This document shows positions 1 to 10,182 of a DNA stretch of 64,000 bases, in pieces (position 1 is the first letter of the stretch; each line of letters starts with the position of its first letter). The stretch comes from Pelagomonas calceolata (taxonomy: Eukaryota; Sar; Pelagophyceae; Pelagomonadales; Pelagomonadaceae), in the NCBI GenBank assembly GCA_918797485.1, contig CAKKNE010000002.1, forward strand, positions 3,438,501 to 3,502,500. The letters are read 5' to 3'. The position numbers and the translations under genes are program-made. The notes beneath the pieces were generated by a model. The model did not search any database and was not told where the DNA came from. It saw only the letters and a program-made list of their open reading frames with translations.

Positions 1-1403
1 CGGAGCGCTTAGGTACACTAGGAGACGGCGTGCCCCCCCTCCTCCTACTCCCCATGTACTCGCAGCTGCCGGCGGACCTCCAGGCGAAGATTTTTGAGTG
101 TGCCGAGCAGAACCAGCGGAAGTGCGTCGTCTCCACGAACGTCGCGGAGACGTCGCTGACCGTCGACGGCATTAAATATGTTGTGGATTGTGGGTACTGC
201 AAGCTCAAGGTCTACAACCCGCGCGTGGGCATGGACGCGCTGCACGTGACGCCGGTGTCGCGCGCGAACGCGGGCCAGCGCGCGGGCCGCGCGGGCCGGA
301 CGGGGCCGGGCTTTTGTTATCGCCTGTACACGGAGCGGCAGTTCCGGGACGAGCTGCTGGAGACGCAGGTGCCCGAGATCCAGCGGACGAACTTGGGTAA
401 TGTGGTCTTGCTGCTCAAGTCGCTCGGCGTCGAGAACCTGCTGGACTTCGCGTTCATGGACGCGCCGCCCCAGGAGAACATTCTGAACAGCATGTACCAG
501 CTCTGGGTGCTCGGGGCGCTCGATAATGGGGGGGGGCTGTCCGAGCTGGGCCGGAAGATGGCCGAGTTCCCGCTCGACCCGCCGCTCGCGAAGATGCTCC
601 TCTTCGCCGAGGCCTTGGCGTGCACGTCCGAGGTGCTGACCGTCGTGTCCTGCCTGAGCGTGCCGGCCCTCTTCTTCCGGCCCAAGGACCGCGAGGCGGA
701 GTCGGACGCCGCGCGCGAGAAGTTCTTCGTGCCCGAGTCGGACCACCTTACCCTGTTAAATGTGTATGAGCAGTGGGCGGCGCGGCGCTTCGACAAGGCC
801 TGGTGCGACCGGCACTACGTGCACCACAAGGGCCTCCGGAAGGCGCGCGAGGTCCGCGGCCAGCTCGAGGACCTCATGGACCAGCAGCGCGTCCCCGTGA
901 CGAGCTGCGGCGAGGGCGCCTGGGACGCGGTCCGCCGGGCGATCTGCTCGGCCTACTTCTTCAACGCGGCCAAGCTCAGGGGCGTCGGCGAGTACGTGAA
1001 CCTCCTGAGCGCGATCCCGTGCCACCTGCACCCGTCGTCCGCGCTCTTCGGGCTGGGCTACACGCCGGACCACGTGATCTACCACGAGCTGGTGCTGACG
1101 TCGCGGGAGTACATGAAGTGCACGACGGCCGTCGACGGCGAGTGGCTCGCCGAGCTCGGGCCCATGTTCTTCTCGGTGAAGCAGAGCTACGCGGACCGCG
1201 TCGCGAAGCGGAAGCGGGAGCGCACCGAGGCGGACGCGATGGAGGCGGACTTCGAGGACGTCCGGCGGCTGCGCGACCTCGACGCGCGCCGCGAGGCGCG
1301 CGCCGCGGCGGCGACGCCGCGGCCGGGCACGCGCATCTGCACGCCGGGCCTCGGCCGGCGGCCGCCGCGCGCGCGGCCGCCCGTGCCGCGGGGCGGCAAG
1401 TAA
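1..1403 (+). CDS. PRP16: DEAH-box splicing helicase Prp16/DHX38, C-terminal part (5' cut by window edge)
   Basis: This is the spliceosomal ATPase that remodels the spliceosome between the two splicing steps. The frame is open from the first bases of the window, so the start lies outside it. Visible parts in order are [16 protein letters not shown], helicase motif V ([12 protein letters not shown]), motif VI ([12 protein letters not shown]), the winged-helix and ratchet region, and the OB-fold ([12 protein letters not shown], then [10 protein letters not shown]). The tail GTRICTPG resembles the KIYTPG tail I recall for DHX38, which favours Prp16 over Prp2, Prp22 or Prp43. TAA stop at 1401-1403. 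No intron seen in the visible part. Confidence 0.93.
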   Translation, partial: ERLGTLGDGVPPLLLLPMYSQLPADLQAKIFECAEQNQRKCVVSTNVAETSLTVDGIKYVVDCGYCKLKVYNPRVGMDALHVTPVSRANAGQRAGRAGRTGPGFCYRLYTERQFRDELLETQVPEIQRTNLGNVVLLLKSLGVENLLDFAFMDAPPQENILNSMYQLWVLGALDNGGGLSELGRKMAEFPLDPPLAKMLLFAEALACTSEVLTVVSCLSVPALFFRPKDREAESDAAREKFFVPESDHLTLLNVYEQWAARRFDKAWCDRHYVHHKGLRKAREVRGQLEDLMDQQRVPVTSCGEGAWDAVRRAICSAYFFNAAKLRGVGEYVNLLSAIPCHLHPSSALFGLGYTPDHVIYHELVLTSREYMKCTTAVDGEWLAELGPMFFSVKQSYADRVAKRKRERTEADAMEADFEDVRRLRDLDARREARAAAATPRPGTRICTPGLGRRPPRARPPVPRGGK

Positions 1404-1533
1404 GCGTGTTGTGCGATACTAGTAGGGACGGACACGTGCGACAAAAGGACGTTGTAGGCAGGGGGGCTCCCGCGCGCGCGGGAGGGTCCAGGGGGGGCGA
1501 CAGGCCTCGCGTGGAGGGGGGGGGCGCTCGCGC

Positions 1534-3079
1534 TCACTCGGAGTCCGAGCCGTCGTGGTCGCTGTCGTGGTAGCGGTTCGTGCGGTGGCCGAGCGTGCCC
1601 ATGATGCCGTTCACGGCGGCGCCGGCCGAGCGCGCGACGAACGCGCGGAACCGGCTCGCCCGGACCTGCGCGATCGCCGCGAGGGCGGCCGGCGACGGCT
1701 GCGGCGGCGCGGCGGCGACGTCGCCGTGGCCGAGGAAGGAGACGACGTGCTCCGCGACGACGTGCCAGGGCACGCGCGCGACCGGCAGGCGCTGGCGGCC
1801 GGCCGCGCGCCGGAGCGTCGCCAGGGCGACGTGGAACTCCGCGCCGAAGAGGTGCGGCGCGTCGCGCCAACGCGGGCCGACGAGGCGGACGGCCGGCCGC
1901 GGCGCGGGCGCGGGCGCGGGCGCCGCCGCGTCGCGCGTCACGTCGTCGGCCGCGTCGGCCGCGGCCGCCTCCTCCTCGTCCTCGTCCTCCTCCTCCGAGT
2001 CCGAGTCCGCGTACGCGTACGCGTACTCGCCGTCGTCGTCGCCGTCGTCGTCGCCGTCGTCGTCGCCGGCGGGGCGGACGAGGTTCGAGAACTGCACGGG
2101 CAGGAGGTCGTCGAGTTCGAACTCGTCGAAGCCCTCGAGCGCGTGCAGGCGCGTCACGCGCAGCAGGGCCTGGGGCAGGCCCCAGGGCGGCCGCGGCTCG
2201 AAGTCGTCCTCGAAGGGCCCCACGAGGCGGCCGTCGGGCTTGAAGAGGCGCCCGAAGCGGCGCGCGTCGCCGTGGCGCGCGCCGGCGCCCACGTAGATGC
2301 GGTCGAACTTCATCGACAGGTCCAGGTCCACGTCGAAGGCCGAGGCGCAGACGACCTGCACGTCCCGCAGCGCCGGCACGGGCCCGCGGCCCAGCGCCGC
2401 GAGCGTCGCGCGCGACCGCGCGGCCAGCGCCGCGTCGAGCTCGACGCAGACGTGGACGCAGCCCTCGCCCAGCAGCGCCGCGGCCAGCGCCGAGAGGTAG
2501 CCGCTGCCCGACCCGAGGTTCAGGAAGCTCAGCTGCCGGCGCCAGCGCGAGACCTCGTCGAGGCCCAGCGCCTCGAGGGCCGCCGCGTAGATCGACGGCG
2601 CCGAGAGGTGCACCACGCAGCCGCTCGCGGCCTCCGCCGCGCGGAGCGGCGCGTCGTCGAAGGCGCGGTCGTCGTGGCCGGCGGGCGCGAACGCGGCGCG
2701 GTCGACCTGTGTGGAAATCAACCGGTGCGTCGGGGGCACCCGATAATTCTTCGCTACGTCATGCCAAAGCGATGAAAGGGCGTGCTGACCGAATCGAGTG
2801 GTGAGCGACCCGCACCGCCACGCCGTCGAGCGGGCGTCGCGTCGCCGGCGAGGCCGACGCGACGATTCAGCACGAACGCGCCGTAAAATTTTGATTTCCA
2901 CGCAGCGGTCGGACGCGCGCGAAGGCGGCCGCGACCGCCGGCGTGCTGACGGCCCCACGCGCGACGAGGCGCCGCGCCATGGCCTGGGCCCGCGCCGCCG
3001 GGTTCGCCCCGAGGCGCTCGCGGTCGATCGCGCGCAGCGCCGCCGCCTCGTCGGCCTCGCGCGCGGCGTCTTGGTCCAT
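1534..3079 (-). CDS. PCMT-like (protein-L-isoaspartate methyltransferase family) protein with acidic C-terminal extension, two exons
   Basis: Exon 1 is 3079-2915 and exon 2 is 2706-1534 (445 aa). They are separated by an introner intron, 2707-2914. Joining them gives AFARVDRAAFAP, the PCMT-family start motif (V-x-R-x-x-F-x-P), which the unspliced frame destroys. The SAM-binding motif is LNLGSGSGYLSALAA. The C-terminal half is not standard for a repair PCMT. It has a DDDG microsatellite stretch, an acidic block, and then a conserved-looking tail (PRWRDAPHLFGAEFHVAL). This is longer than the roughly 225-residue repair enzyme, so it may be closer to PCMTD-type proteins. Substrate and location are not evident. 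Confidence 0.85.
2707..2905 (-). mobile_element. Introner copy 1, acting as an intron in the PCMT-like gene
   Basis: A 199-bp element with terminal inverted repeats. The + strand left end is CTGTGTGGAAATCAA and the right end is TTGATTTCCACGCAG. The flanking target duplication is slightly diverged: in gene sense, GTCCGACCG upstream and GTCGACCG downstream. The intron is the upstream TSD copy plus the element (2707-2914, 208 bp, GT-AG). The 3' AG comes from the element's TIR and the 5' GT from the duplicated target. The internal sequence matches copies 2 and 3, including the AATTTTACGGCGCG and GAAGAATTATCGGGTG blocks. No coding capacity, so non-autonomous. Confidence 0.92.
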
Positions 3080-5101
3080 GGGTTGAGCTGGTTTTTTGAG
3101 ACTCGCGAGCTGCCGGTGGGCCTCTGCGTGGATTTTGGGGGGGTCGTTGGGGCCCAGGCGTGTCCACGCACCTACTATTCTGGCACCCGGACCGGCTTAA
3201 CGACGGCCGTTAAGGACGTAAAAAACACCTCAACTCAGCCTTACGCGGTCTAACTTATCACCGAGGCGGATCCGCTGCGAGAACCCAAACCAAGGTGCGG
3301 AGAGCACCGATATATTGGCTCTCGAAGGGGGACTCTAGAGTGGGTTGCGGATTTCAGTCGGAAACCTGAAACTTCCGGACTTCCAAAGCCGGAAACCTGA
3401 AACCTCCGGCGAGAATCGGGCCGCAACCACCCGCGCACCATCTTTTTTTCTAGTGTGTCGATACGCTAGATCACCAGGTCTTGCGGCTCGCCAAAGTACA
3501 CCAGCGTTTGACGCCGCCATCTACTACCCAAATAGTACATCATATCAACTCCAGTCCAGTTTTTATACATGTCCGACGGAACCGGAGCCGACGGCCCGCG
3601 CTCGGAGGGCCGGAAAAGAATTCTACTAGACAACTCCCGAGTTTATGTTCGTTTCCTTCTATTTGTTAGGGGTAGAGTCCATCTAGGCCAATAGAGCACC
3701 TAACTAGCATGATCATATGCTCCATTTTCTCCGCGCGATTCGGCAACTCCGCGAGCCCACGATGGCGTAAAGGGGGAGCCAAAACCTGAACCCGCGAGTA
3801 TCAGCGACGCCACCACCCAGATGGACCATAAAGCCGTTGTTCTATTCACAATCGACCGACTTGCCCGTTCTCCGTGGACGACGGTGCGTTGACGGAGCAC
3901 CAGAAAGGCCCCAGACCGGTGTTTTATAAAATAAATTCGCGTTTCCGCCGCTTCGGGTGTGGGACGGGCCTGCGCGCACGGCTGAACGGCTACTACATTT
4001 CATTAACGGTTCCGTACACTCTTGGCGGCTCGGCCATCTCGCGAGACCACGATCTCGTCTAAATGGGGCGCAATACCAGACCTGCGACCATCAGCCCGTG
4101 TACCATCACCATGGACCTTGACGCGATCATTTGTTCCATGATCGACGGACTTACGCGAGGTCCAGATAAAGATGTTCACGTCCCGAGCGTGGGCAGCCAA
4201 AAGTACCCTTCTCGTAATGTAGATGGCATATACTCGTAATTGACTATCGTTGGGGTAGTATAGGGTCCAACGAGACCGCTACGGCGACTACTGGGGGCCC
4301 TCAGGTAATTGGCGTTTTTGCCGGGAACGAGGTGCCATCGGGTCCAAATTGCACACTTTTTTCGGGGGTAGATCGGCTCCTGGAGGGCTCTCGGGGTAGG
4401 TCTGGTGTTGGGTAAGCGCCTGCACCGCTTACGCCATCGATGCAGCAGCCTAGAGGTCTCGGAACCCAGACCTGCCCTCCTTCCTTATGACCTACGCAAC
4501 CGCAGGAACCTAGCCCGGGGCGGGTACTCCTCGAGTCCAGTGCTTGACTTGCAAGGGCAAGCCCGGCGCCGGCACTCCTTTCCCTAAACTTGCTAAAGCT
4601 CCTTTGTCTGCTGAGAGAATTGGCCAAAATATGCTTGAAGCGGCGGCGTGTGCGGTGTAGGCGCTTGCGCGCGACCACTGCCGACCCAAAGCGACCCCAG
4701 GGAGACCTCCGCGCCACGAACCGACAGGATTCCACTGGCGCGGCCGCCATGGCGGGACCGTCAATATCGCGAATTAAAAAAATTATTTTTTTCGCCTCCC
4801 AGTAAGTGTCCCATTGATCTCTTTGGACCAGTATCGAACCGAACGATACTCAAACGACTGCATGGCGCATCTCGGAGTTCCTCGCGGAATCCGCGCCTAC
4901 CGGGCGCGGACGGGAGCTGGGGCCCGCAACCTGAAACCTCGGGCGCCCGTTTCCGTGAACCGGAAACCTGAAACCTCCCACAACTCGGAGGCGGAAACCT
5001 GCAACCTGCAACCCACGTCCCCCCCCTTCTCTCGTTAGGGACTGACGCGGAGGTGAGGGCTCCTGGCGGAGGGCTACGACGGAGGAGTCCACACACTACA
5101 C
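3080..5101. other. Gene-poor interval
   Basis: About 2 kb without a convincing gene. Short open frames here have no family features and codon use unlike the flanking genes. A few copies of a short repeat are present (3360-3407 and 4926-5014). Confidence 0.5.
3360..5014. repeat. Scattered copies of a GGAAACCTGAAACCTCC repeat
   Basis: Near-identical 17-mers lie at 3360-3376, 3391-3407, 4926-4941 (GCAACCTGAAACCTCG) and 4962-4978. A related GGAAACCTGCAACCTGC lies at 4993 onward. They come in pairs spaced by about 14-20 bases at two places 1.5 kb apart. Function unknown; they could be remnants of one decayed tandem or mobile repeat. Confidence 0.7.
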
Positions 5102-5494
5102 TTACGCCACAAGCCGCACGTGGGCCGAGCAGCCGTCGCACGGCACGAGGTCGCCGTCGGCGCAGGGCTCGTCGTCGAAAATTTCAAAGGCGCCGCCGCA
5201 GCGGCACGGGTAGCTCCGCGCGCCGGCGCCGCCCGCCGCGAAGGCGCGCAGGGGCACGTCCATCCACACGACCGCGCGCGCCGCGGGCGCCCGCGCCGCG
5301 TCGTGCGCCGCGCGCGCCTCCGGCGACCCGAGCGCGGCCCAGGCCGCCTGGAGCCGCGCGAACGCCGCCGCCGCCGACGGGTCCTTGTCGGGGTGCAGCC
5401 GGAGGGCCAGCCGCCGGTACGCGCGGCGCAGCGCCGCCGCGTCGGCGTCGGGCGCCAGGCCGAGAACAGCGTAGGGATCGTCCCCGGCGTCCAT
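5102..5494 (-). CDS. DPH4: Diphthamide biosynthesis protein 4 (J-domain plus CSL zinc finger)
   Basis: A 130-aa protein matching the DPH4/DNAJC24/JJJ3 layout. The N-terminal J-domain is DPYAVLGL..., with the HPD motif in LRLHPDKDP. The C-terminal CSL-type zinc finger is YPCRCGGAFEIFDDEP followed by LVPCDGCSAHVRLV, four cysteines in two pairs. In the family, DPH4 supplies electrons or iron to the DPH1/DPH2 radical enzyme in modification of eEF2. Length is typical of the family. Start MDAGDDPYAVLG; TAA stop at 5102-5104. Single exon. Confidence 0.92.
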   Translation of the reverse strand: MDAGDDPYAVLGLAPDADAAALRRAYRRLALRLHPDKDPSAAAAFARLQAAWAALGSPEARAAHDAARAPAARAVVWMDVPLRAFAAGGAGARSYPCRCGGAFEIFDDEPCADGDLVPCDGCSAHVRLVA

Positions 5495-7275
5495 TACCCT
5501 GACCCGCGACGCGGGCTTAATTCGCAGGACTGCGCCGCACGTGCGTCGATACGTCGGCAGTACAAGACAGCTCTCCTGTAAGTTGACCAGTCCGCCGTCC
5601 GCCGGCCGGGTATTCCGTTGCGCGATTTAGTTCGGCATCGCTTCTCGCCAGTCGCTTTAGACAGCTGTCCATCCAAGCATAGAGGACGTGGTCGAGGAGC
5701 AGCCCGGAGCTAGCGGTCTGAGATACTAGCAAGCCGGACGGGGAGCGGAGGGGTACGGGGAACCCTGCGACGTAACTAGCCTCAGCCTCAGCCTCGGACG
5801 GGTGGGCCCGGGGGGAGCGGGAGGGGTACGGGGGACCCTACGACGTAACTAGCCTGAGCCTGAGCCATTTCGAGACTCGTACGCAAGACGCGGCCGGCGC
5901 GCCGCAAGTAAGGACGAGGACATCGCACGGCTCGTCATCGATAAGACAAGATAAGTGCTAGTCCCAACTTATCCTACTTCCATCGCGGGTCCGCCCGACG
6001 CGGACTACCTCTGCAGTGGCAGCCCTCGATGCGCCATGACCTTTTCAGGACGGCGCGGCCCGCGTCGAGCAGCGCGAGCCGCATGATGATCATGATCTGC
6101 CTGACGCCGTGTCGCCGCCGGTCGAGCCGAGAGCCGCCTATCGATGGCCGCATCTAAATCATAAATCCGAAGCGCTCGCACGTCGCGTTGCCCTTCCGTG
6201 GAGATCAGATTCAGATCAGATCACCCGGGTCTCTGGCAAGAACGTATGCCCGGCCTTGCCGAAGAGCCCCGACGCGCTCGCACCGGTCACCGTAGAGGTG
6301 GTTCGCCCACAATGAAGCGTGCAGCAGAGCGTAGCTCTGGACAGGCTAGTATCAGATGATACACGCCAACTACCGACCAACACTCAACCTCGACCACTTT
6401 TCGACGGCCACGTGATCACCCGGTTATCAGGTAAATTACTTCACCCAAGAGGACGCGTAGTCCAGCGGCGTGAATCACGGACGGACATACTAAGGGATCG
6501 TGGGTCGTGTGGCGGCGCCGCCGTGTCGTCCTTGCATGCGGCGACGTAGTGCGTAGCCGCTCGTCGTCGAGCCGTCACAGTTCTCGTGACACCCTTACAC
6601 GTAGATGAGCCGGCGCCCGCAGCTCTTGTTGGCGTCGATTTTTTTTTTTTTTTCCTTTGCGGCCGCACTCGTGCGGCCTGCAGCGCTATCACGGCGCCGT
6701 GTCTTTTTTTCTTTTGGCCCATGGCGAACTGGTACGCTATAGCTGAAACGCAGCGCGGTGCGTCAGCGGCTTCGCAGAGCGATGACGTCCGAGCGATGGT
6801 GTGTGACACAGCGCTCCAAATACACGAGTGGTGATTAGCGCGGCGGCGGGAGGCGGCAGCAGGTTTCCTGAACGTGGCTTGGAAGCGGGCCGCCTTGCTA
6901 CGCATCGCTGCAATCAAGCAACGCGAGGAGACGCCTAAAACCTCGTCACGTGAAAACCAACCCGAACCAAATCAGGATCGACGGCAAGAGCCGAAGCAGA
7001 CGAGGCAATACGTGAGCTCCTGTGTCCAAATTATCCGTGCGGGCAGTTATTTGGCAACATCTGCAGCGGTGGAACGGCCGGCGCTGCTCGAAATCGCCAG
7101 TTCGACGCGGCTTTGGCTTGTTTTGTGATTTGGAGCTCCGTCTGACGGGAGGCGCGGTCGACGACCGGCCGGCTGGCGCTGCCTCGTGCCGCCGCCCTCG
7201 CGCGCGGGGGGAGGAGGAGAGCAGCAGCCGCCGGGGGCGCGCGAGAGAAAACGGGGACGCCGCGCGCAGGTCGAG
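5495..7275. other. Intergenic interval between DPH4 and the LHC gene
   Basis: About 1.8 kb with no convincing gene. It holds a two-copy repeat (5742-5866), a run of T at 6641-6654, and small open frames without recognisable features. The last few hundred bases are presumably the LHC promoter and 5' leader; no TATA box is evident. Confidence 0.5.
5742..5866. repeat. Tandem pair of an about 50-bp repeat, third copy at 9827-9865
   Basis: Copies at 5742-5790 and 5814-5863 share GGGGTACGGGG followed by CGACGTAACTAGCCT and then a CTCAGC or CTGAGC doublet. A further copy with the same core lies at 9827-9865. All copies are intergenic and in the same orientation. Confidence 0.75.
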
Positions 7276-7875
7276 ATGGCCCGGAGTCTGGCCCTGTGCC
7301 TCGCGGGCGCGGCGGCGCTGCAGGCGCCCGCGCCGCGGCCGGCGCGGACCGCGCTCGGCTCGACGGAGATCGGCGTCGGCCCGGAGACGGGCGGCGTCAT
7401 GTGGGACCCCGCGGGCTTCGGCAAGCTCGCGTCGCCGACGACCATGAAGTGGTTCCGCGCGTCCGAGCTCAAGCACGGCCGCGTGGCCATGCTCGCGACG
7501 CTGGGCTGGGCCGTGCAGTCGAACGGCGGCGGCGTCATCCCCTTCCCGCTCGAGTCGGGCCTCGCGCCGCTGTCGACCAAGCCCCTCGAGGCGAACGCCC
7601 AGCTCTGGGGCATGGCGAGCGGCATGGGCTTCCTGCAGATCATCCTGACGTGCGGCGTCATCGAGCTCGTCACGGAGTCGACGGGCACGCACTACATGTC
7701 GGCCGGCGGCAACGGCTACATCGACATCTTCGGCTACTCCAAGTCCGGCGAGGACCTCACGGAGCTGCAGACGCAGGAGCTCAAGAACGGCCGGCTCGCG
7801 ATGATCGGGATCGCGTCCTTCTTCTCCGCGTGCCTCGTCCCCGACAGCGTGCCCGGCTACCCGTGGCCCGTGTAG
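7276..7875 (+). CDS. Fucoxanthin/chlorophyll a/c-type light-harvesting protein
   Basis: A 199-aa LHC-superfamily protein. Start chosen at ATG 7276: MARSLALCLAGAAALQAPAP gives the short hydrophobic signal of a bipartite plastid-targeting peptide with an alanine-rich cleavage region. An upstream in-frame extension is arginine-rich and unlikely. Helix 1 carries the chlorophyll-binding motif ELKHGRVAM and helix 3 carries QELKNGRLAM. Between them is a less conserved helix 2. The product should insert in the thylakoid membrane. The N-terminal mature motif (VMWDPAGF) is LHC-like, but the subclass (LHCF, LHCR or LHCX) is not resolved. Single exon. Confidence 0.92.
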   Translation: MARSLALCLAGAAALQAPAPRPARTALGSTEIGVGPETGGVMWDPAGFGKLASPTTMKWFRASELKHGRVAMLATLGWAVQSNGGGVIPFPLESGLAPLSTKPLEANAQLWGMASGMGFLQIILTCGVIELVTESTGTHYMSAGGNGYIDIFGYSKSGEDLTELQTQELKNGRLAMIGIASFFSACLVPDSVPGYPWPV

Positions 7876-7953
7876 GGGCCTAAGCCGGCGCCGGAGGGTA
7901 TCTCCCCGTGTTTCCGCGGGCTGCGCGCGCGAGGAGGCGTCGCCGGCTTAGGC

Positions 7954-9045
7954 CTAGTCCCCCTTCTCGCGCTTCGCCTGGTACCGCGCGAGCGCGTCGC
8001 GCCGCCGGGATCGCGGGAAGAGGACCTCGTGCGCGTTGCGGAGGGCGCCGAGGTCGTAGACGTTCGCGGCCGGCGCCGCGCCGCCCCGGGCCCGCCGGCG
8101 CCACTTGTAGTGCTCGTTCGTCGTGCGGCCGCGCCAGACCAGCCGGAGGTGGTAGCCGAGGAAGCCCGCGACGACGGCGCCGAGGACCGCGCACGCCAGG
8201 AGCAGCGCGCACAGCAGGCGCTCCGTGTGGAGCAGGTAGTGGACGACGACGCCGCGCGTCGCGGCGACGGGCGCGTCGCCGAGGTAGAACGTCGCGCGCA
8301 TCAGCTGCTTCGCGTCGACGACGTCCCGCAGGAGCAGGGCGGCGCAGGCCGCGCCGTAGGCCAGGAGCAGCGCGTGGCTCGCGAGGAACAGCAGGAACCA
8401 CCGGTAGTTCTCCTCGCCCACCGCGTTGTTCACCCAGGGGCAGAAGTGGTCGAAGCGCGCGACGACGCGCCGCGTCGTGCGGCAGAACTTGGCGCGCGCC
8501 GGCTTGGGGACGCCGGTCGTCGGGCACGTCCCGCCCGCCTCGTAGAGGCAGCCGTCGTACGCGTAGTTGTCGTGCTTCGCGAACGTCGCGGCGTCGACGA
8601 CGTAGCCCGGCGGCGCGGTGCACGCCTTGGCCCAGGTCCCCAGGCAGAACAGCACGAGCGCCAGCGCGGCCGGCCGGTGGTGCGGCCCGAGCGCGGCGCA
8701 GGGCACGCGCGGGTACATGTCGGCGACCGCGAGGCCGTAGCCGCCGCCGACCAGGAGCAGGTACAGGAGCTGCAGCACGGGGTTCGGCTCGTCGCACAGG
8801 TACGCGGCGCAGCGCGCGCCCCGGCGCGCGCCGACGCAGGCCCGCAGGAGCCGCTCCGGCGCGTCGAAGAGCCAGTTCGCGATCTCCGCGAGGCGCCCGT
8901 CGCCCTCCGGCTCGACGCATGCCACGAGGAACAGCGCCGCGGCCGCTGAGCCATAGCTCGCGAGCAGGCCGGCCTGCAGGAGCGCGAGCCACATGCGCTG
9001 CGGTTTTATGGCAGGAGTGGCAAGTTGTTGCGAGTAACTATCCAC
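7954..9045 (-). CDS. DHHC-family protein with a degenerate cysteine-rich domain (DHFC)
   Basis: A 363-aa polytopic membrane protein with two hydrophobic segments before and two after the CRD, the usual arrangement of protein S-acyltransferases. The CRD is recognisable (KPARAKFC, FDHFCPWVNNAVG, ENYRWF) but many canonical positions are changed. The second cysteine of the first CxxC is T. The HC before the next CxxC is FC. The following cysteines are T and V. The DHHC motif is DHFC, and the later NNCVG is NNAVG. The catalytic cysteine is kept. Start MDSYSQQLA at 9045, with an alternative at 8994. Intact frame, so not obviously a pseudogene. Confidence 0.8.
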   Translation of the reverse strand: MDSYSQQLATPAIKPQRMWLALLQAGLLASYGSAAAALFLVACVEPEGDGRLAEIANWLFDAPERLLRACVGARRGARCAAYLCDEPNPVLQLLYLLLVGGGYGLAVADMYPRVPCAALGPHHRPAALALVLFCLGTWAKACTAPPGYVVDAATFAKHDNYAYDGCLYEAGGTCPTTGVPKPARAKFCRTTRRVVARFDHFCPWVNNAVGEENYRWFLLFLASHALLLAYGAACAALLLRDVVDAKQLMRATFYLGDAPVAATRGVVVHYLLHTERLLCALLLACAVLGAVVAGFLGYHLRLVWRGRTTNEHYKWRRRARGGAAPAANVYDLGALRNAHEVLFPRSRRRDALARYQAKREKGD

Positions 9046-10182
9046 TCATGCGCTTCTGATGTGCTTGCTTGCGAGTGCTTACAGGCCGCTCTCCACACTC
9101 TCGCTGCCGTGATCGGCGCCGGCATCGCGTACGCCTGCCTCAAGGAGTGAGCGGCCGTTCTCCCACTGGCAAGTCCCGACGCGACTTGGCGATTTCCCCC
9201 TCCCACAAGTCTATCCGCCTGGATAAGATACACTACTTATTAAAGCGACCGTTTCCCCAGAGCGATCGTTTGCCTGAGCAGGGCGCTCATCTCCTTTTTG
9301 TAAGAAACCGTCAATGCAAACATGAGCGACGACTTGCTCCCGGGCGGCCAAATAAGATCCCTCAGGAACCATGCGGAAAGTGCCTGTCCTAACTGAGCGA
9401 TTTTTTGCTTTTTCCTCAAAATTTTATCTCCAATACCGTATAAGACTCTGACGCGTTCGAGCCATGTACACGCGGCGGACGCCGTCGATTTTGCCGTGGT
9501 ACCAGCGCTCTTCCCCGGGCCAAAACAGCTTGACGCGCGATCCGACGCGCTCGTCGACTGGTGCGGGTAGTAGGTACGCTACGGTATGTGTCGCCACGCT
9601 AGCTCTGTATAAGCACAGAGCGTGATACTCCCTTCGTCAAGGTTAGAGTTACACTACGGCCCTCACCGATAGAGGTTGAATGGTTTCTGAACGCTGCGCA
9701 ACCTCGCGTGCGCTCCTCGGCTGCCGCACAGAGCAAGCTCTCTTAGCAAGGCTGTGATCGGCGGCGAGACCCGCGGCCAGCACTTGCGCAATATAAGAGG
9801 CCTAGCGACGTGTAAGACACTAGGAAGTACGGGGGAACCCCGCGACGTAACTAGCTGAGCCTGAGTATGAAAGACGCGGCACGCGCCCGCCGCGTCGGCG
9901 ACGCCCCCGGGGTGTCTGCCCCCCAGGGGCTCCACCCACTAGGCCTAGCACCGTAACAAAAAACTCTTGAGGGGCGCCCGGCAAGTCTTCATTCGCAACC
10001 GCTAGTAGTGGGCGAGGGGGGGGTGTGCACACACTAGTAGTAACTGGCCATGCTGCCCTATGGCTCCTGGGGGCCCGGCCCCCGGCGCCGCGTCCGACTC
10101 AGCATGACAGCATCGAACGCGCCGAACTCCGAGTCGTTCCCCAATCTTGAAGCCCGCATTGTTTAGTATTGGGGGGGGGGCG
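9046..10182. other. Intergenic interval with one possible small exon
   Basis: Mostly featureless. A third copy of the 5742-type repeat is at 9827-9865. A weak candidate exon is at 9085-9150 on the + strand. No other coding signal seen. Confidence 0.4.
9085..9150 (+). CDS. Possible terminal exon of a small membrane protein
   Basis: After TTACAG the frame reads 21 residues (AALHTLAAVIGAGIAYACLK then E) and stops at TGA 9148. It is hydrophobic, GC-rich in the third codon position and begins GC after AG, like other exons here. No upstream exon could be fixed. It would be transcribed away from the DHHC gene. Speculative. Confidence 0.2.
   Translation, partial: AALHTLAAVIGAGIAYACLKE

Noticed and set aside
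6641-6654. Run of T as a terminator
   Set aside because: A lone T tract in a nuclear genome with no upstream hairpin or Pol III gene is not evidence of termination.
7954-9045. Pseudogene call for the DHHC protein
   Set aside because: The frame is intact over 363 codons with membrane helices and the catalytic cysteine kept, so degenerate zinc ligands alone do not show loss of function.
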